Source of the DNA: Polaribacter sargassicola
GTDB lineage: Bacteria; Bacteroidota; Bacteroidia; Flavobacteriales; Flavobacteriaceae
Direction of reading: 5' to 3'
Assembly (NCBI RefSeq): GCF_021991835.1
Contig: NZ_JAHDAU010000003.1
Coordinates: 310,001-374,000 of the forward strand
DNA length: 64,000 nucleotides
Made by a program: the position numbers and the translations under genes. The notes under the pieces are model-generated. The model had not been told where the DNA came from. It saw nothing but the letters and a program-made list of their open reading frames with translations, and searched no databases. How positions within the stretch are numbered: position 1 is the stretch's first letter; each line of letters opens with the position of its first letter. Shown here one piece after another: positions 43,400 to 52,541 of this stretch.

Positions 43400-45838
43400 T
43401 TACTTTTTATTCTCTTTCTTAAAAACTTCTAAACCACATTCTAAAAAATTGGCATATTCGTTTACATCAGGCGTGTAACCAACTGCTTGGTTTAAAACTT
43501 TTGTTGCGTCTGAGTTTAACAACACATAATAGGGTTGCGAGTTTGTTTTAAAAAACTGTGTTTGATAATTTGCCCATTTATGTCCGTAATTCTTCAATTT
43601 TCTAGTTCCTCCGTTAATACGATTTACTAAAATCTGCTCTTCTTCTGGCAATGCTTTTTTATCATCTACATAAAGAGATATTAAAACATAATCGTTTCTT
43701 AAATAATTATCTATCTTCGGATTTGGCCAAACATGTTCTTCCATTTTTCTACAATTTACACAAGCATAACCTGTAAAATCTAGAATGATTGGTTTGTTAA
43801 CTTTTTTGGCATATTCTATACCCGATTTTAAATCTTTAAAGCAATCTAAATTATTAGGACAATCGTTTGGATATATAAAACTGTAACCAACTGGTGGCGC
43901 TAAACCGCTAAGGATAGTTAATGGTGTAAATGTTTTTGTTTCTTTATTTACCATAAAACCAGACGCTAAATAAATAACAAAAGAAATGACTAAAATACCT
44001 CCTGCAATTCTTGCAAATGATAATTTTTTTATTGGTGAATCATGCGGGAATTTAATTTTACCTAATAAATACAACGCTAAACCTGCAAAAATTAAAATCC
44101 ATAATGATAAGAAAGGTTCTATTTTTAAGATATTCCAATGTGCTACTAAATCTGCATTTGATAAAAACTTAAAAGCCAAAGCTAATTCTAAAAAACCTAA
44201 AATTACTTTTGTTGTATTTAACCAACCACCAGATTTTGGCAGAGCATTCATCATATTAGGAAACATTGCAAATAATGCAAAAGGTAATCCTAAAGAAACA
44301 CCAAAACCTGCCATACCTGCTGTTAATTGCCAAGCACCGCCATCTGCTGTTAATGATCCTGCTAAAAGAGAACCTAAAATTGGTCCGGTACAAGAAAAAG
44401 ATACAATTGCCAAGGTTAATGCCATAAAAAAGATACCTACAAAACCACCAGAAGTTTCCCCTTGTGTTGTTTTGTTTGTCCAACTAGCCGGTAGCGTTAA
44501 TTCATAATATCCGAAGAAAGAAAAAGCAAAAAATACAAATACAATAAAAAAGATAATATTTAACCAAATATTGGTTGATATCTCATTTAAAATATCTGGA
44601 TTTACAGAATCTAATAAGTGAAATGGAAGACTTAAAATAATATAAACAGCAAAAATAAAGAACCCATATAGTAAAGCTTTAGACACTCCTTCACCTTTAT
44701 TTTGCCCATTTTTTTTGGTAAAAAAACTAACTGTTAAAGGTATCATTGGAAAAACACATGGAGTTAATAGCGCCAATAATCCTCCTAAAAAACCTAATCC
44801 AAAAATACTCCATAAAGATTTTTGGCCGTCTTGTATATCGGCTGCGTTACTTACAACTTCATTTTCGCATTTTATATCAGAAAAAGTTAAAGCATCTGTA
44901 TCCATACCATAAAGAAGGTTATTAACAGACGAATTATCTACACTAGAATTTACTGGTAAATTATTTGTTTGAGCACCTTTATCTACTATAAAAGTAAAAG
45001 TTTCATCAATTTGAATACATGCCTCTTTACAAACTTGGCCTGTTAAATTTAAAGTTATTGCTGATAATTTATCAGATAATATTACCTTTTGTTTTAACCT
45101 TGCTTTTTTCTCAAAAAAGGTTTCCTCTACATCAAAAATATCACTAAATTTTTTAACTGTGTTACTTTCTTCTGCCTTACCTTCTAGTTGATAATTATCG
45201 TTCTCATTAGCTTTTTTAATAACAATTGGTAACGATCCTCCTTCTGCTGTATATTGAGAATATAAATGCCAATCTTGTTCTAATTCTGCATCTATTATTA
45301 AATAATATTCGTTATCAGAGATTTTTTCTACCGATGTACTCCAAGTAACAGGACTCAACATCTCATTCTGATTCTTAAAAACAGCATTTGCTTTTTTAGG
45401 AAGATTAAAAACTAGATCTATTTCTGTTGGTGGTAAACATTTAGAATCATCACAAACCATAAACTCTACAACACCATTAATAGTATTAACATTTGTAGTT
45501 GTTGTAATTTTTTGTTTAAAAATTGCTGAATCTTCAAAAAACTTAATTTCCATCCCAAAAACAGGATCATCTACAGTATGACCTTTTTCTTCTAACGTTT
45601 TATCTACTAACGAAAAGTTATTAGAATCATCATAAGTAAAAGTTGTTGGTATCGGCCCATCTTCTGGAACATTTTGAGAATATAAATGCCAACCTCTTTC
45701 TATAGTTGCTTTAGAAACTAATAAATATTCTGTTTCAGAAATTTTTTCTACGGATGTAGACCATTCAACCGGGTCTTCAATTTGAGAATAAAATGAGATT
45801 GTAAATACTAAAAAAAATAAACAAAAAAAGTGTTTCAT
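43400..45838 (-). CDS. dsbD: DsbD-like thiol:disulfide interchange protein with two N-terminal domains
   Basis: An 812-residue inner-membrane protein passing electrons from cytoplasmic thioredoxin to the periplasm. After the signal peptide there are two copies of the DsbD N-terminal (nDsbD) domain. Each begins WSTSVEKIS..EY.L and contains WHLYSQ (26-55 and 166-195), and each ends with its own Cys pair (C129/C134 and C270/C274). Eight or so TM helices follow, with the conserved C361 (LLTPCVFPMIPL) and C483 (SFSCTGPILGS). The C-terminal thioredoxin domain has C693-VN-C696. Ordinary DsbD has only one N-terminal domain, so an internal duplication has occurred. All redox Cys pairs are intact. Confidence 0.93.
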   Translation of the reverse strand: MKHFFCLFFLVFTISFYSQIEDPVEWSTSVEKISETEYLLVSKATIERGWHLYSQNVPEDGPIPTTFTYDDSNNFSLVDKTLEEKGHTVDDPVFGMEIKFFEDSAIFKQKITTTTNVNTINGVVEFMVCDDSKCLPPTEIDLVFNLPKKANAVFKNQNEMLSPVTWSTSVEKISDNEYYLIIDAELEQDWHLYSQYTAEGGSLPIVIKKANENDNYQLEGKAEESNTVKKFSDIFDVEETFFEKKARLKQKVILSDKLSAITLNLTGQVCKEACIQIDETFTFIVDKGAQTNNLPVNSSVDNSSVNNLLYGMDTDALTFSDIKCENEVVSNAADIQDGQKSLWSIFGLGFLGGLLALLTPCVFPMIPLTVSFFTKKNGQNKGEGVSKALLYGFFIFAVYIILSLPFHLLDSVNPDILNEISTNIWLNIIFFIVFVFFAFSFFGYYELTLPASWTNKTTQGETSGGFVGIFFMALTLAIVSFSCTGPILGSLLAGSLTADGGAWQLTAGMAGFGVSLGLPFALFAMFPNMMNALPKSGGWLNTTKVILGFLELALAFKFLSNADLVAHWNILKIEPFLSLWILIFAGLALYLLGKIKFPHDSPIKKLSFARIAGGILVISFVIYLASGFMVNKETKTFTPLTILSGLAPPVGYSFIYPNDCPNNLDCFKDLKSGIEYAKKVNKPIILDFTGYACVNCRKMEEHVWPNPKIDNYLRNDYVLISLYVDDKKALPEEEQILVNRINGGTRKLKNYGHKWANYQTQFFKTNSQPYYVLLNSDATKVLNQAVGYTPDVNEYANFLECGLEVFKKENKK

Positions 45839-46032
45839 CTTAAAAACTTTGAATAATGAGGGGTAGAAATTAGTATCCTTATGACACGTTACGAAAATAT
45901 TAATTTAAAGTGATTTTAAAGCTTATTTTTTTCATAAATAACAACAAATAGTTTATTTATTAACAAAAAACACATTTTTGTTATAAAAAACGTATTTTTC
46001 GTCAAAGCTTTTTTAATATAAAATCTAATTTC

Positions 46033-47034
46033 TTATTTCTTTAAAAATTTAATCAACGGATTTATAAATGCATTAAATTTTTCTATATGTGGTAAATGGC
46101 CAACATTTTCTATTTCTACCAATTCTGCATTAGGTATTTTCTTTTGAGTTTCTTTACCTAATTTACCATACAATCCCATTGTTTTTCTAACTTCATCTGA
46201 CACTAATGGTTTACCAAGTGCTGTTCTGTCTCTTGTACCAATAATTAATAATGTTGGGGCAGTTATATTTTTAAACTCATATACAACAGGTTGTGTAAAA
46301 ATCATATCGTAAGTTAAAGCTGCATTCCATGCTATTTTTTTGTAATCAGAATTTAATGTCCAACCTGCTAATAAATTTACCCATTGGTCGTACTCTGGTT
46401 TCCATTTATTATCATAATAACTTACTAATTGGTATTTTTTAATACCGTCGTAACTCTTTTTTAGTTCGTTTTTATACCACCAATCTACAGATTGATATGG
46501 TACTTTTAATTTCCAATCTTCTAAACCTATCGGATTTTCTAAAATTAATTTTTTAGTCATTTCAGGGTACATTAGTGCAAAACGGGTAGCAATCATACCT
46601 CCCATTGAGTGTCCTAAAACAGCTGTTTCTGAAATTTCTAATTTGTCTAAAATTAGTTTTGTGTTTTTTGCTAATTGTTGAAAAGTATAATGAAAGTAAT
46701 CTGGTTTTGTAGATTTACCAAAACCAATTTGATCTGGCACAATTACCCTAAAACCTTCTTTTGTTAAAGCATCTATTGTTGTTTTCCAGTAAGCACCATT
46801 AAAGTTTTTACCATGAATTAAAACAATATTTTCTCCATTATAATTAGCAGGCTTAATATCCATATAAGCCATTTTTAAATCTTGATTTTGTACTTTAAGA
46901 TCTAGAACATGAACCGGAAATGGATATTGATAATTAGACAAATTAATATCTAACCATTGTAATTGATCATTTTGAGCATTGTTATACTGAAAAGCAAATA
47001 TTGTTAAAAGCAGTATAATTATATTTTTTTTCAT
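46033..47034 (-). CDS. Exported alpha/beta-fold hydrolase
   Basis: A 333-residue protein with signal peptide (MKKNIIILLLTIFAFQYNNAQ). Alpha/beta hydrolase motifs are an oxyanion-hole HGKNFNGAYW, VIVPDQIGFGKSTKP, and the nucleophile elbow LGHSMGGMIATRFAL with Ser. APTLLIIGTRDRTALGKP carries the Asp, and VEIENVGHLPHIEK the His. A cap region lies between about 165 and 245. Bacterial neighbours of this type are often called haloalkane dehalogenase-like or acyl esterases; the substrate here is unknown. It is monocistronic and periplasmic by its signal. Confidence 0.88.
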   Translation of the reverse strand: MKKNIIILLLTIFAFQYNNAQNDQLQWLDINLSNYQYPFPVHVLDLKVQNQDLKMAYMDIKPANYNGENIVLIHGKNFNGAYWKTTIDALTKEGFRVIVPDQIGFGKSTKPDYFHYTFQQLAKNTKLILDKLEISETAVLGHSMGGMIATRFALMYPEMTKKLILENPIGLEDWKLKVPYQSVDWWYKNELKKSYDGIKKYQLVSYYDNKWKPEYDQWVNLLAGWTLNSDYKKIAWNAALTYDMIFTQPVVYEFKNITAPTLLIIGTRDRTALGKPLVSDEVRKTMGLYGKLGKETQKKIPNAELVEIENVGHLPHIEKFNAFINPLIKFLKK

Positions 47035-47138
47035 CTTTTATTTTGTTATCAAATTTCTAAAGCATAAAGGTAAGTTTTATATTTTTTTATCACTTTAATT
47101 TAAACGGTTTTAATATTCTTTTAACTCATTTTTTGCAA

Positions 47139-48059
47139 TTAAAAGAGAATATAGATTAAAGAAAATACAGATATAAAAACCCATAAGCTTATTGCCAACA
47201 ATATTGGTTTTATTCCTGTTGATTTTAAATCTTTTAATGAGATTGTAGCACCTACAAGAAATAAAGTTACCACTAATATTTTTTTAGCATAGTGTACAAT
47301 TTCTAATGTTATTTCTGCTGCAATTATATGACAACTGTTTACTACTACTGCCAATATAAAAAGTAAAATAAAATATGGAACTTTAATTTTTTCTCCTTTT
47401 GTCTTAAAAATAAACATAGAAAAAAGAGACAAAGGAATTATCCAAAGTGTTCTAGACAGCTTTACAGTTGTTGCTATTTTTAAAGCTTCATCTCCATAAG
47501 TTAAGGCTGCACCAACCACAGAACTTGTATCGTGTATTGCAATTGCACACCACAACCCAAATTGGTTTTGAGACAAGTTTAATAAATGCCCTATTGAAGG
47601 AAAAACAAACAAAGCAATTGAGTTTAAAAGAAAAACTATACCTAAAGCAACACTTATCGGTTTTGTTTTTGCTTTTATAACCGGAGAAATTGCTGCAATA
47701 GCACTTCCGCCACAAATAGAGGTTCCGGATGTTATTAAATGTCCTAATTTTTTATCAACCTTAAATAATTTAGTTAATAAAAATCCCAAACTAATGGTTA
47801 AAAAAATAGAGAAAAAAGTAATACTAAAAGCATTCTTACTAGTTGTTAAGGTTTCTTTTAATTGCATACCAAAACCCAAACCTATTACAGCTATTTTTAA
47901 AAAATGATGTATGGCTTTATAACTGTAATTTTTATATGGATTTTTAAAAATTAAAGCAAATATAAAACCAAGAACTAAAGCTACAGAACTACTTACATAA
48001 CCAAATAAAATAATGATTATAACTGAAAAAAAAGTAATTTTTGCGACTGCATTTTTCAT
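47139..48059 (-). CDS. YeiH-family putative sulfate/sulfonate exporter
   Basis: A 306-residue inner-membrane protein with about nine helices. Family features are VLGFIFALIFKNPYK, FLKIAVIGLGFGMQLKETL, KLGHLITSGTSICGGSAIAAISPVIKAKTKPISVALGIVFLLN, FGLWCAIAIHDTSSVVGAALTYGDEALKIATTVKLSRTLWIIPLSL and a terminal VTLFLVGATISLKDLKSTG. The family (Cons_hypoth698) is labelled a putative sulfate exporter and often adjoins a LysR regulator like E. coli YeiE. Exactly that regulator lies upstream on the same strand. A 21-base palindrome sits against its start codon at 48059-48079. Confidence 0.88.
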   Translation of the reverse strand: MKNAVAKITFFSVIIIILFGYVSSSVALVLGFIFALIFKNPYKNYSYKAIHHFLKIAVIGLGFGMQLKETLTTSKNAFSITFFSIFLTISLGFLLTKLFKVDKKLGHLITSGTSICGGSAIAAISPVIKAKTKPISVALGIVFLLNSIALFVFPSIGHLLNLSQNQFGLWCAIAIHDTSSVVGAALTYGDEALKIATTVKLSRTLWIIPLSLFSMFIFKTKGEKIKVPYFILLFILAVVVNSCHIIAAEITLEIVHYAKKILVVTLFLVGATISLKDLKSTGIKPILLAISLWVFISVFSLIYILF

Positions 48060-48079
48060 ATCGTTATTATTTAACGATA
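48059..48079. promoter_or_regulatory. 21-base palindrome at the yeiH-like start codon
   Basis: TATCGTTA and TAACGATA form a perfect 8-base inverted repeat with a 5-base centre, overlapping the last base of the start codon. It could be a binding site of the adjacent LysR regulator or an RNA hairpin at the 5' end of the message. Confidence 0.4.
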
Positions 48080-48097
48080 CAAAACTAATTAGATAAA

Positions 48098-48145
48098 ATA
48101 ACTTTTAAGCAAACTAATAAATTGTTTGATATAACTAAAAGTTAT
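48098..48145. other. Nested inverted repeat at the 3' end of the LysR gene
   Basis: ATAACTTTT (48098-48106) pairs with AAAAGTTAT (48137-48145), and inside it CAAAC (48110-48114) pairs with GTTTG (48124-48128). It overlaps the LysR stop codon and precedes yeiH. It may be a weak terminator or a regulator site; there is no strong T run. Confidence 0.35.
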
Positions 48146-49019
48146 AATTATTTAAAGTATATTTTTCAAAAAAACGCATTAAGTTAGATTGATATCCTGT
48201 TCTAGATACAAAATAAAACCATCTTTCTATAACTAAATCTTTAACATCTATTATTTTAAGCTTGTTGTTAATTAAATCTTCTGATATAGCATTTATAGAG
48301 ATAAAAGCATAATTATCAGAATTTAAAAGATAATTCTTAATAGCTTCTGTACTATTTAAAGTTACAACCGTATTTAGTTTATAAATATTTTTATCTTTTA
48401 AATGTTGTAAAACAATTTCTTTAGTACCAGAACCAATTTCCCTCATAATTAAAGGTATTTCTTGTAAGATATCTAAAGTTATTAGTCCGTTTTTAAAACT
48501 GCTGTTTTTAGCATTTGTTACTAAAACAATTTCATCTTTAATAAACTTACTAAATTGCAATTTTCGGTTGGTGTTTTTACCTTCTATAATTCCGAAATTT
48601 AATTTCTGATTTAAAATAAGCTCCTCTATATCATCAGAATTACCTGCTATTATCTCAAACTTTGTTTTAGGAAATTGCATTCTAAATTTTGCAATAATTT
48701 TTGGCATTATATAGTTTGCCAAAGTTGTACTAACTCCAAAATTTATTATCTCTGGAAAAGTTTCTTTTTTATGCAAAAATTGATTTTCCATTTCTTGATA
48801 AATTTCTAAAATTTTATCAACATAAATCAAAAATGCTTTTCCCTCGCTTGTTAATTCTATCGAATTTCTTTTTCTTAAAAAAAATGTGGTTTTATATTTT
48901 TCTTCTAAATTTCTTATTGTTTTAGATATTGCTGGTTGCGAGACAAACAATTGTTCTGCTGCTTTTGTAAAACTTAGGTAGTTGGCAACTGTTTTAAATA
49001 TAAGTAGCTTTGTATTCAT
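48135..49019 (-). CDS. LysR-family transcriptional regulator
   Basis: A 294-residue regulator. The N-terminal winged HTH is LLIFKTVANYLSFTKAAEQLFVSQPAISKTIRNLEEKYKTTFFLRKRN (about 4-52), followed by a linker helix and a periplasmic-binding-like effector domain beginning EIINFGVSTTLANYIMPKIIAKF. IMREIGSGTKEIVLQHL is a ligand-pocket region typical of the CysB/YeiE branch. It is separated from the yeiH-like gene by 75 bases on the same strand and probably controls it, by analogy with YeiE/YeiH. Read-through from LysR into the transporter gene is possible. Confidence 0.93.
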   Translation of the reverse strand: MNTKLLIFKTVANYLSFTKAAEQLFVSQPAISKTIRNLEEKYKTTFFLRKRNSIELTSEGKAFLIYVDKILEIYQEMENQFLHKKETFPEIINFGVSTTLANYIMPKIIAKFRMQFPKTKFEIIAGNSDDIEELILNQKLNFGIIEGKNTNRKLQFSKFIKDEIVLVTNAKNSSFKNGLITLDILQEIPLIMREIGSGTKEIVLQHLKDKNIYKLNTVVTLNSTEAIKNYLLNSDNYAFISINAISEDLINNKLKIIDVKDLVIERWFYFVSRTGYQSNLMRFFEKYTLNNYNF

Positions 49020-49070
49020 CTGTTTATCTTTTTATAGCTAAATCAATCTAAAATTATTAATCCATAAAAA

Positions 49071-49103
49071 AATAAGATTGATTATTATCTAATCAATCTT
49101 ATT
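49071..49103 (-). terminator. Terminator of the MscS-type channel gene
   Basis: AATAAGATTGATT pairs perfectly with AATCAATCTTATT around a 7-base loop, with a T run after it on the minus strand. It lies 14 bases past the channel gene stop. Confidence 0.85.
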
Positions 49104-49116
49104 TTAAACTTAAATG

Positions 49117-50754
49117 TTATTCTGATTTACTATTATCTACATCATTATTAAAATCGGAAACTACTTTTGTAATTACAGCATCAATTCTTTCTTGCTCTGT
49201 ATTATACTTTGGCTCTAACCCTGTCTTTTCTGGAAATTGCTCTATAGTAACCGTTGTAGATGGAAATGCGAAATCTACACCTAATTCTTTTGCTAATTTT
49301 ACAATTGCTATATGTAATCTATGTTTAGAAGATTGCTCTACACCCCAAGCTAAACTTTTAAAATAAACGTTAACCATTATTAAAAGTGCAGAATCACCAA
49401 AACCTGTAAACTCTACATTATAAGAATCTGATCTGGTTTCTGGATGCGCAATAATAATTTCTCTAACTCCTTTTACAAAAGCTTCTATTAACTCTGGCGG
49501 AGTATCGTAACGCAATCCTAAGTTGGTATTATAACGTCTAAATAAACGTAAACCTTTGTTATTTATAACCAACTCAGATAATCTACTATTTGGTATTTGA
49601 TAAACAGAAGTATCTGCTGCTCTAACTTGTGTAGATCTAAATCCTACTTTTTCTACTGTACCAACAACTTCTCCTGCTTCAATCCAATCTTCTATATGAA
49701 AAGGTTTATCAAGAAAAATCATAATGGTACCAATCAAGTTTTTAACCGTGTCTTGAGATGCTAATGCAAAAGCCAAACCACCAATAGTTGCACCCGCAAG
49801 CATAGTTGTTGTATCTACACCAAAAAGCACCAATAATCTAAAAAAACCAACAATTAGTACTAAACCTGTAAAAAAACTATTTAAAATAGGTACTAATTGG
49901 TCATCTAATCTACCATGCGTTTTTTCTGTAAACTCAGCATAAATATGCATTATAACTTTTATGAATTTTAAAAAGACGTAAATCCAAAAAATTGTTTCTG
50001 CAATATTTAAAGCTAAAAATACCCACGTATTAATTTCTAAACCAAAATGTAAAGACGGAAATATTTTATCTACAAAAGATACTGCCACCAATAAACTGAT
50101 TGGATGCGCTAATTTTTTTAAAACTGTATTAACTGCTAAATTGGTGTTTTTTGTAATTTGCTGTTGTATTTTACGTAAAAAATAAAAGGCAATTCTTTTA
50201 ATTATTAAGAAAATAATATAAGCTAAAATTAGTATTATTAATAACCCAACAAATTGCCATAATTGCACACCTAAAACCTCTTTATGACCATACTGAGGAA
50301 TAAATTTTTGTATTTTTTGAACATACCAAGGAAAAACCTCTTTATACAAATCGTCTATTTTAGCAACTGTTTCTGCAGAATAATACCAGTTATTACCTAC
50401 CTTTTCTACATAAATTTGTGGCATTCTTTGCGGAAATAGCACATATTTATAAAAGCTAGAATAACCTATAGAATCTTTATAAGAAGGGTTTGTAGGTATT
50501 TTATTAACATCTACATACAAGCCTTTACCATCTAATACTTGTTTTATTTTAATTGCTTTATCTATTGCTTTATTTTCTGATAAACCTAAAATTGTTTTTG
50601 CTGCTTTTTTAGCATCATAAGAATCTGATTGTAAAAAATATAAATGAGTATATATTGTTCCATGCGGATTACTTAAATCTACTTTAACACTATCTATCTC
50701 TTGTGCTACAGCAAAAAATTGAACAAAAAATAATAACCATATAATTTTTTTCAT
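49117..50754 (-). CDS. MscS-type mechanosensitive ion channel
   Basis: A 545-residue inner-membrane protein. It has a signal peptide and a periplasmic region of about 130 residues, then TM helices beginning near LWQFVGLLIILILAYIIFLIIKRIAFYF. The pore helix TM3 and beta domain are recognisable in TTTMLAGATIGGLAFALASQDTVKNLIGTIMIFLDKPFHIEDWIEAGEVVGTVEKVGFRSTQVRAADTSVYQIPNS. The C-terminal alpha/beta vestibule has VNVYFKSLAWGVEQSSKHRLHIAIVKLAKELGVDFAFPSTTVTI. It releases solutes under osmotic downshock, as MscS homologues do. It is monocistronic with a clear terminator. Neighbouring genes are unrelated. Confidence 0.93.
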   Translation of the reverse strand: MKKIIWLLFFVQFFAVAQEIDSVKVDLSNPHGTIYTHLYFLQSDSYDAKKAAKTILGLSENKAIDKAIKIKQVLDGKGLYVDVNKIPTNPSYKDSIGYSSFYKYVLFPQRMPQIYVEKVGNNWYYSAETVAKIDDLYKEVFPWYVQKIQKFIPQYGHKEVLGVQLWQFVGLLIILILAYIIFLIIKRIAFYFLRKIQQQITKNTNLAVNTVLKKLAHPISLLVAVSFVDKIFPSLHFGLEINTWVFLALNIAETIFWIYVFLKFIKVIMHIYAEFTEKTHGRLDDQLVPILNSFFTGLVLIVGFFRLLVLFGVDTTTMLAGATIGGLAFALASQDTVKNLIGTIMIFLDKPFHIEDWIEAGEVVGTVEKVGFRSTQVRAADTSVYQIPNSRLSELVINNKGLRLFRRYNTNLGLRYDTPPELIEAFVKGVREIIIAHPETRSDSYNVEFTGFGDSALLIMVNVYFKSLAWGVEQSSKHRLHIAIVKLAKELGVDFAFPSTTVTIEQFPEKTGLEPKYNTEQERIDAVITKVVSDFNNDVDNSKSE

Positions 50755-50838
50755 TTCTAATAATTTAAAAATTCATGTACAAATTTAAACCTTTTAAAAA
50801 CTTTAATGTCTTAGTACAGTAATTAAATAATTTTAAAA

Positions 50839-51249
50839 ATGAAGAAAACAATATCAATTTTAGTTTTAGTATTTGCTTTTACTTTAACTACTCAGGCTCA
50901 AAAAAGAGAAGGAAAGAGAGATGGTGATAACATTGAGAACATGTTAAAAAAATGGACAAAAGATTTAAGCTTAACAGAAGAACAACAAAATAAAATTAAG
51001 CCTCTTTTAGTAGAACAAATTGAAGAAAGAAAAAACATGCAGAATCTTAGAAAAGAACAACAAGATTCTGGTGAAAGACCTACTAGAGAAGATCGCGAAA
51101 AAATGAGAGCAGATAGAGAAGCTAAAGCAGCTGCTTTTACAGATAAATTAGCAGAATTTTTAGATAAAGAGCAATTAGAAAAGTATACAGAAATTGCAGA
51201 AAAACAAAAAAACAACCAAAGAGGTGGCAGACAAAGAAGAGATAATTAA
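50839..51249 (+). CDS. Secreted Spy/CpxP-like basic helical protein, copy 1
   Basis: 136 residues with a signal peptide (MKKTISILVLVFAFTLTTQAQ). The mature part is almost wholly helical and charged: KKWTKDLSLTEEQQNKIKPLLVEQIEERKNMQNLRKEQQ, then a Lys/Arg/Glu-rich helix and AAFTDKLAEFLDKEQLEKYTEIAEKQ. The L-T-E-E-Q-Q motif and the second helix pair resemble the LTxxQ motif of Spy and CpxP periplasmic chaperones. It is paralogous to the next gene downstream, which has the same signal, motif and tail. Each has its own terminator with the same loop. Confidence 0.78.
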   Translation: MKKTISILVLVFAFTLTTQAQKREGKRDGDNIENMLKKWTKDLSLTEEQQNKIKPLLVEQIEERKNMQNLRKEQQDSGERPTREDREKMRADREAKAAAFTDKLAEFLDKEQLEKYTEIAEKQKNNQRGGRQRRDN

Positions 51250-51268
51250 TCTTAATTATTAATTTTTT

Positions 51269-51304
51269 AAAAAGCTTAATTTCTTAATTGAAATTAAGCT
51301 TTTT
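51269..51304 (+). terminator. Terminator of Spy-like gene, copy 1
   Basis: AAAAAGCTTAATTTC pairs perfectly with GAAATTAAGCTTTTT around TTAATT. The inner part ATTTC-TTAATT-GAAAT is identical to that of the copy 2 terminator. Confidence 0.85.
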
Positions 51305-51410
51305 TTAATTACATCTATTGTTAAATGCCTGTTAAACAAAAAAAACAGATTAAACCTTTTTAAATTATAATTGTCAAAGTAGTATAAACAATAACATAAA
51401 AATATAAAAC

Positions 51411-51875
51411 ATGAAAAAAATAGTAAGCATTTTAGTTTTAGTAATGGCAGTTACTTTTACTACACAAGCACAGAGAAAAGGAGGACAAAAAGGTCCTAAA
51501 TTTACACCTGAACAACAAGCTACATTAGCGGTTAAAAAAATGGCTTTAGCTTTAGATTTAACAGATAAACAGCAAAACCAAATTAAGCCTATTTTAACGG
51601 CTCAAATAGAGGAAAGAAAAGCTGAAATGGAAAAAAGAAAGGCTAATAAAGATGAGCCTAGACAAAAACCAACAGCAGATGAGTTGTTTGCAATGCAAAA
51701 CAAAAGATTAGACAATCAAATTATGATGAAAAACAAGATGAAAAACATCTTAAATGAAGAGCAATTTGAAAAGTTTGAAAAAATGCAAAAGGGAAGAAAG
51801 ATGATGGCGATGAAAGGTAAAAAAGGCGATAAAGATAACTTTAGAAGAGGTAATAGAACACAAAGAGGCAAATAA
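51411..51875 (+). CDS. Secreted Spy/CpxP-like basic helical protein, copy 2
   Basis: 154 residues, signal peptide MKKIVSILVLVMAVTFTTQAQ nearly identical to that of copy 1. The core reads VKKMALALDLTDKQQNQIKPILTAQIEERKAEMEKRKANK, with a second helical part MKNKMKNILNEEQFEKFEKMQKGRKM and a very basic tail ending GNRTQRGK. The L-T-D-K-Q-Q motif aligns with LTEEQQ of copy 1. The high Lys/Arg content of the tail suggests binding to an acidic partner or membrane surface, but this is speculation. The upstream region resembles that of copy 1 (TTAAACCTTTTTAAA-like), so promoter, gene and terminator were probably duplicated together. Confidence 0.78.
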   Translation: MKKIVSILVLVMAVTFTTQAQRKGGQKGPKFTPEQQATLAVKKMALALDLTDKQQNQIKPILTAQIEERKAEMEKRKANKDEPRQKPTADELFAMQNKRLDNQIMMKNKMKNILNEEQFEKFEKMQKGRKMMAMKGKKGDKDNFRRGNRTQRGK

Positions 51876-51902
51876 TTAGTTTTGGTTGATTAATTAATTT
51901 GA

Positions 51903-51934
51903 AAAACCCAATTTCTTAATTGAAATTGGGTTTT
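51903..51934 (+). terminator. Terminator of Spy-like gene, copy 2
   Basis: AAAACCCAATTTC pairs with GAAATTGGGTTTT around TTAATT, 27 bases after the stop codon. The inner stem and loop match the terminator of copy 1. Confidence 0.8.
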
Positions 51935-51991
51935 AACTTTTTAAATAAAAAGGAATATTTAAGAATAGTTGTCTCTTAAAATTACACTCTT

Positions 51992-52474
51992 TTAGTTTTT
52001 TACAAAAATTAAAGCAGTTTCATAATCTGCTTTATCACCACTAGAAAACACCATTCTATCTTCTGTTAGCTCTATTAATTTTAATGAAAAAGATGTACTA
52101 CTAACAATATCATCTGATATTTCTCCTCGTATCATGGTCAACCAAATTGTACCTTCTTCTTCATAAAAAGTATATTTTGCTTCAGCAATTTCAGAATCTC
52201 CATAATAACAATTTACACCTCCACTAATTACCTCTACTTCATTATCAATTTTAAAAATATAACTGTCATCAACTAAACAATCATTTTGTTCACTAATCCA
52301 ATTATCATAATTTACATAGTATCCTTCTAATTGCCATTCTTTAAAGCTACCGTTGTGTAATAAACTTAAATCATCAACAGAATATATTTCGCTTAAATCA
52401 TCATCATCACTACTACATCCTGTAAAAACTAATAGTAGAAAAATAAGCGCTAAGGGTAATTTTAATTTATTCAT
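51992..52474 (-). CDS. Hypothetical lipoprotein, lipocalin-like
   Basis: 160 residues with a lipobox LLLVFTGCSSDDDDLSE (acylated Cys20); the Asp run after Cys resembles the surface-export signal of Bacteroidetes lipoproteins. The mature part has LLHNGSFKEWQLEGYYVNYDNWIS, CLVDDSYIFKIDNEVEVISGGVNCYYGDSEI, AKYTFYEEEGTIWLTMI and SFSLKLIELTEDRMVFSSG. This strand pattern and the W-K.L-type opening fit small lipocalin-like lipoproteins, but I do not recognise a specific family. It is monocistronic and converges on the Spy-like copy 2 gene. Confidence 0.72.
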   Translation of the reverse strand: MNKLKLPLALIFLLLVFTGCSSDDDDLSEIYSVDDLSLLHNGSFKEWQLEGYYVNYDNWISEQNDCLVDDSYIFKIDNEVEVISGGVNCYYGDSEIAEAKYTFYEEEGTIWLTMIRGEISDDIVSSTSFSLKLIELTEDRMVFSSGDKADYETALIFVKN

Positions 52475-52541
52475 AAAATTTTTTTTTGATTTTACTTTCT
52501 AAATCAATTACAATGCCAACTTTCTAGGTTTTAAACAATTA

